From positions 1 to 14,200 of the forward strand of contig NZ_CASEGO010000111.1 of NCBI RefSeq assembly GCF_949287625.1: a stretch of 14,200 nt of DNA, written 5' to 3'. Below the pieces are notes generated by a model that did not search any database, had not been told where the DNA came from, and worked only from the letters and a program-made list of their open reading frames with translations. Below are positions 14,129 through 14,200 of this stretch, in pieces (position 1 is the first letter of the stretch; the number at the start of each line of letters is the position of its first letter). Made by a program: the position numbers and the translations under genes. Source of the stretch: an uncultured Brachyspira sp. (GTDB taxonomy: Bacteria; Spirochaetota; Brachyspiria; Brachyspirales; Brachyspiraceae).

Positions 14129-14200
14129 ATTTTAATTATTTATAGATGTAATGATAACTTATAAATAGTATAAAGTATTATTTAGCATTAATAAAATAAG

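Overview
The window is a piece of a very AT-rich bacterial chromosome using the standard code (TGA acts as a stop). Low GC, Lys/Asn/Ile-rich proteins, frequent AGGAG ribosome binding sites, a chemotaxis-receptor tail and an oadG-oadA-oadB sodium-pump operon fit an anaerobic, host-associated spirochaete. Brachyspira is my best guess, made from gene content and composition only. I see no rRNA, tRNA, insertion sequence, phage gene or CRISPR array.

Layout. At the left edge, the last codons of a methyl-accepting chemotaxis protein (1-107, +) meet, across a hairpin, a minus-strand pair: a family-4 glycosyltransferase (2129-3259) followed by a long-chain acyl-CoA synthetase-like AMP-binding enzyme (173-2050). 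Divergent from these is a lipoprotein alpha/beta-hydrolase (3378-4334, +) with a strong intrinsic terminator. A roughly 500-bp gap follows. It holds a perfect consensus promoter (TTGACA-17-TATAAT) firing straight into 15 perfect copies of the heptamer CAAAACT, about 270 bp ahead of a GT-A-type glycosyltransferase (4833-5759, +). A HAD-family phosphatase (5773-6384, -) is convergent with that gene.

The middle holds ravA-viaA (6528-8114 and 8101-9525, +), a MoxR-type AAA+ ATPase and its VWA partner, overlapping by 14 bp. It runs tail-to-tail, with a 1-bp gap, into murI, glutamate racemase (9527-10354, -). The right third is oadG-oadA-oadB (10529-14021, +), a biotin-dependent, Na+-pumping oxaloacetate decarboxylase, closed by a bidirectional-looking terminator.

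How it works together. Oad couples oxaloacetate decarboxylation to Na+ export. RavA-ViaA is known in E. coli as a chaperone-like pair acting on anaerobic respiratory complexes. Both operons carry the same exact palindrome, TTTAC-N-GTAAA, starting 12 nt after a TATAAT box, which suggests one regulator acting on both. The glycosyltransferases, MurI and the acyl-CoA ligase are envelope and lipid functions.

The two most interesting signals are the promoter-heptamer-ORF arrangement at 4410-4767, which looks like a possible phase-variable leader, and the shared promoter-palindrome architecture of ravA-viaA and oadGAB. I see no clearly new multi-gene defence or biosynthetic system.
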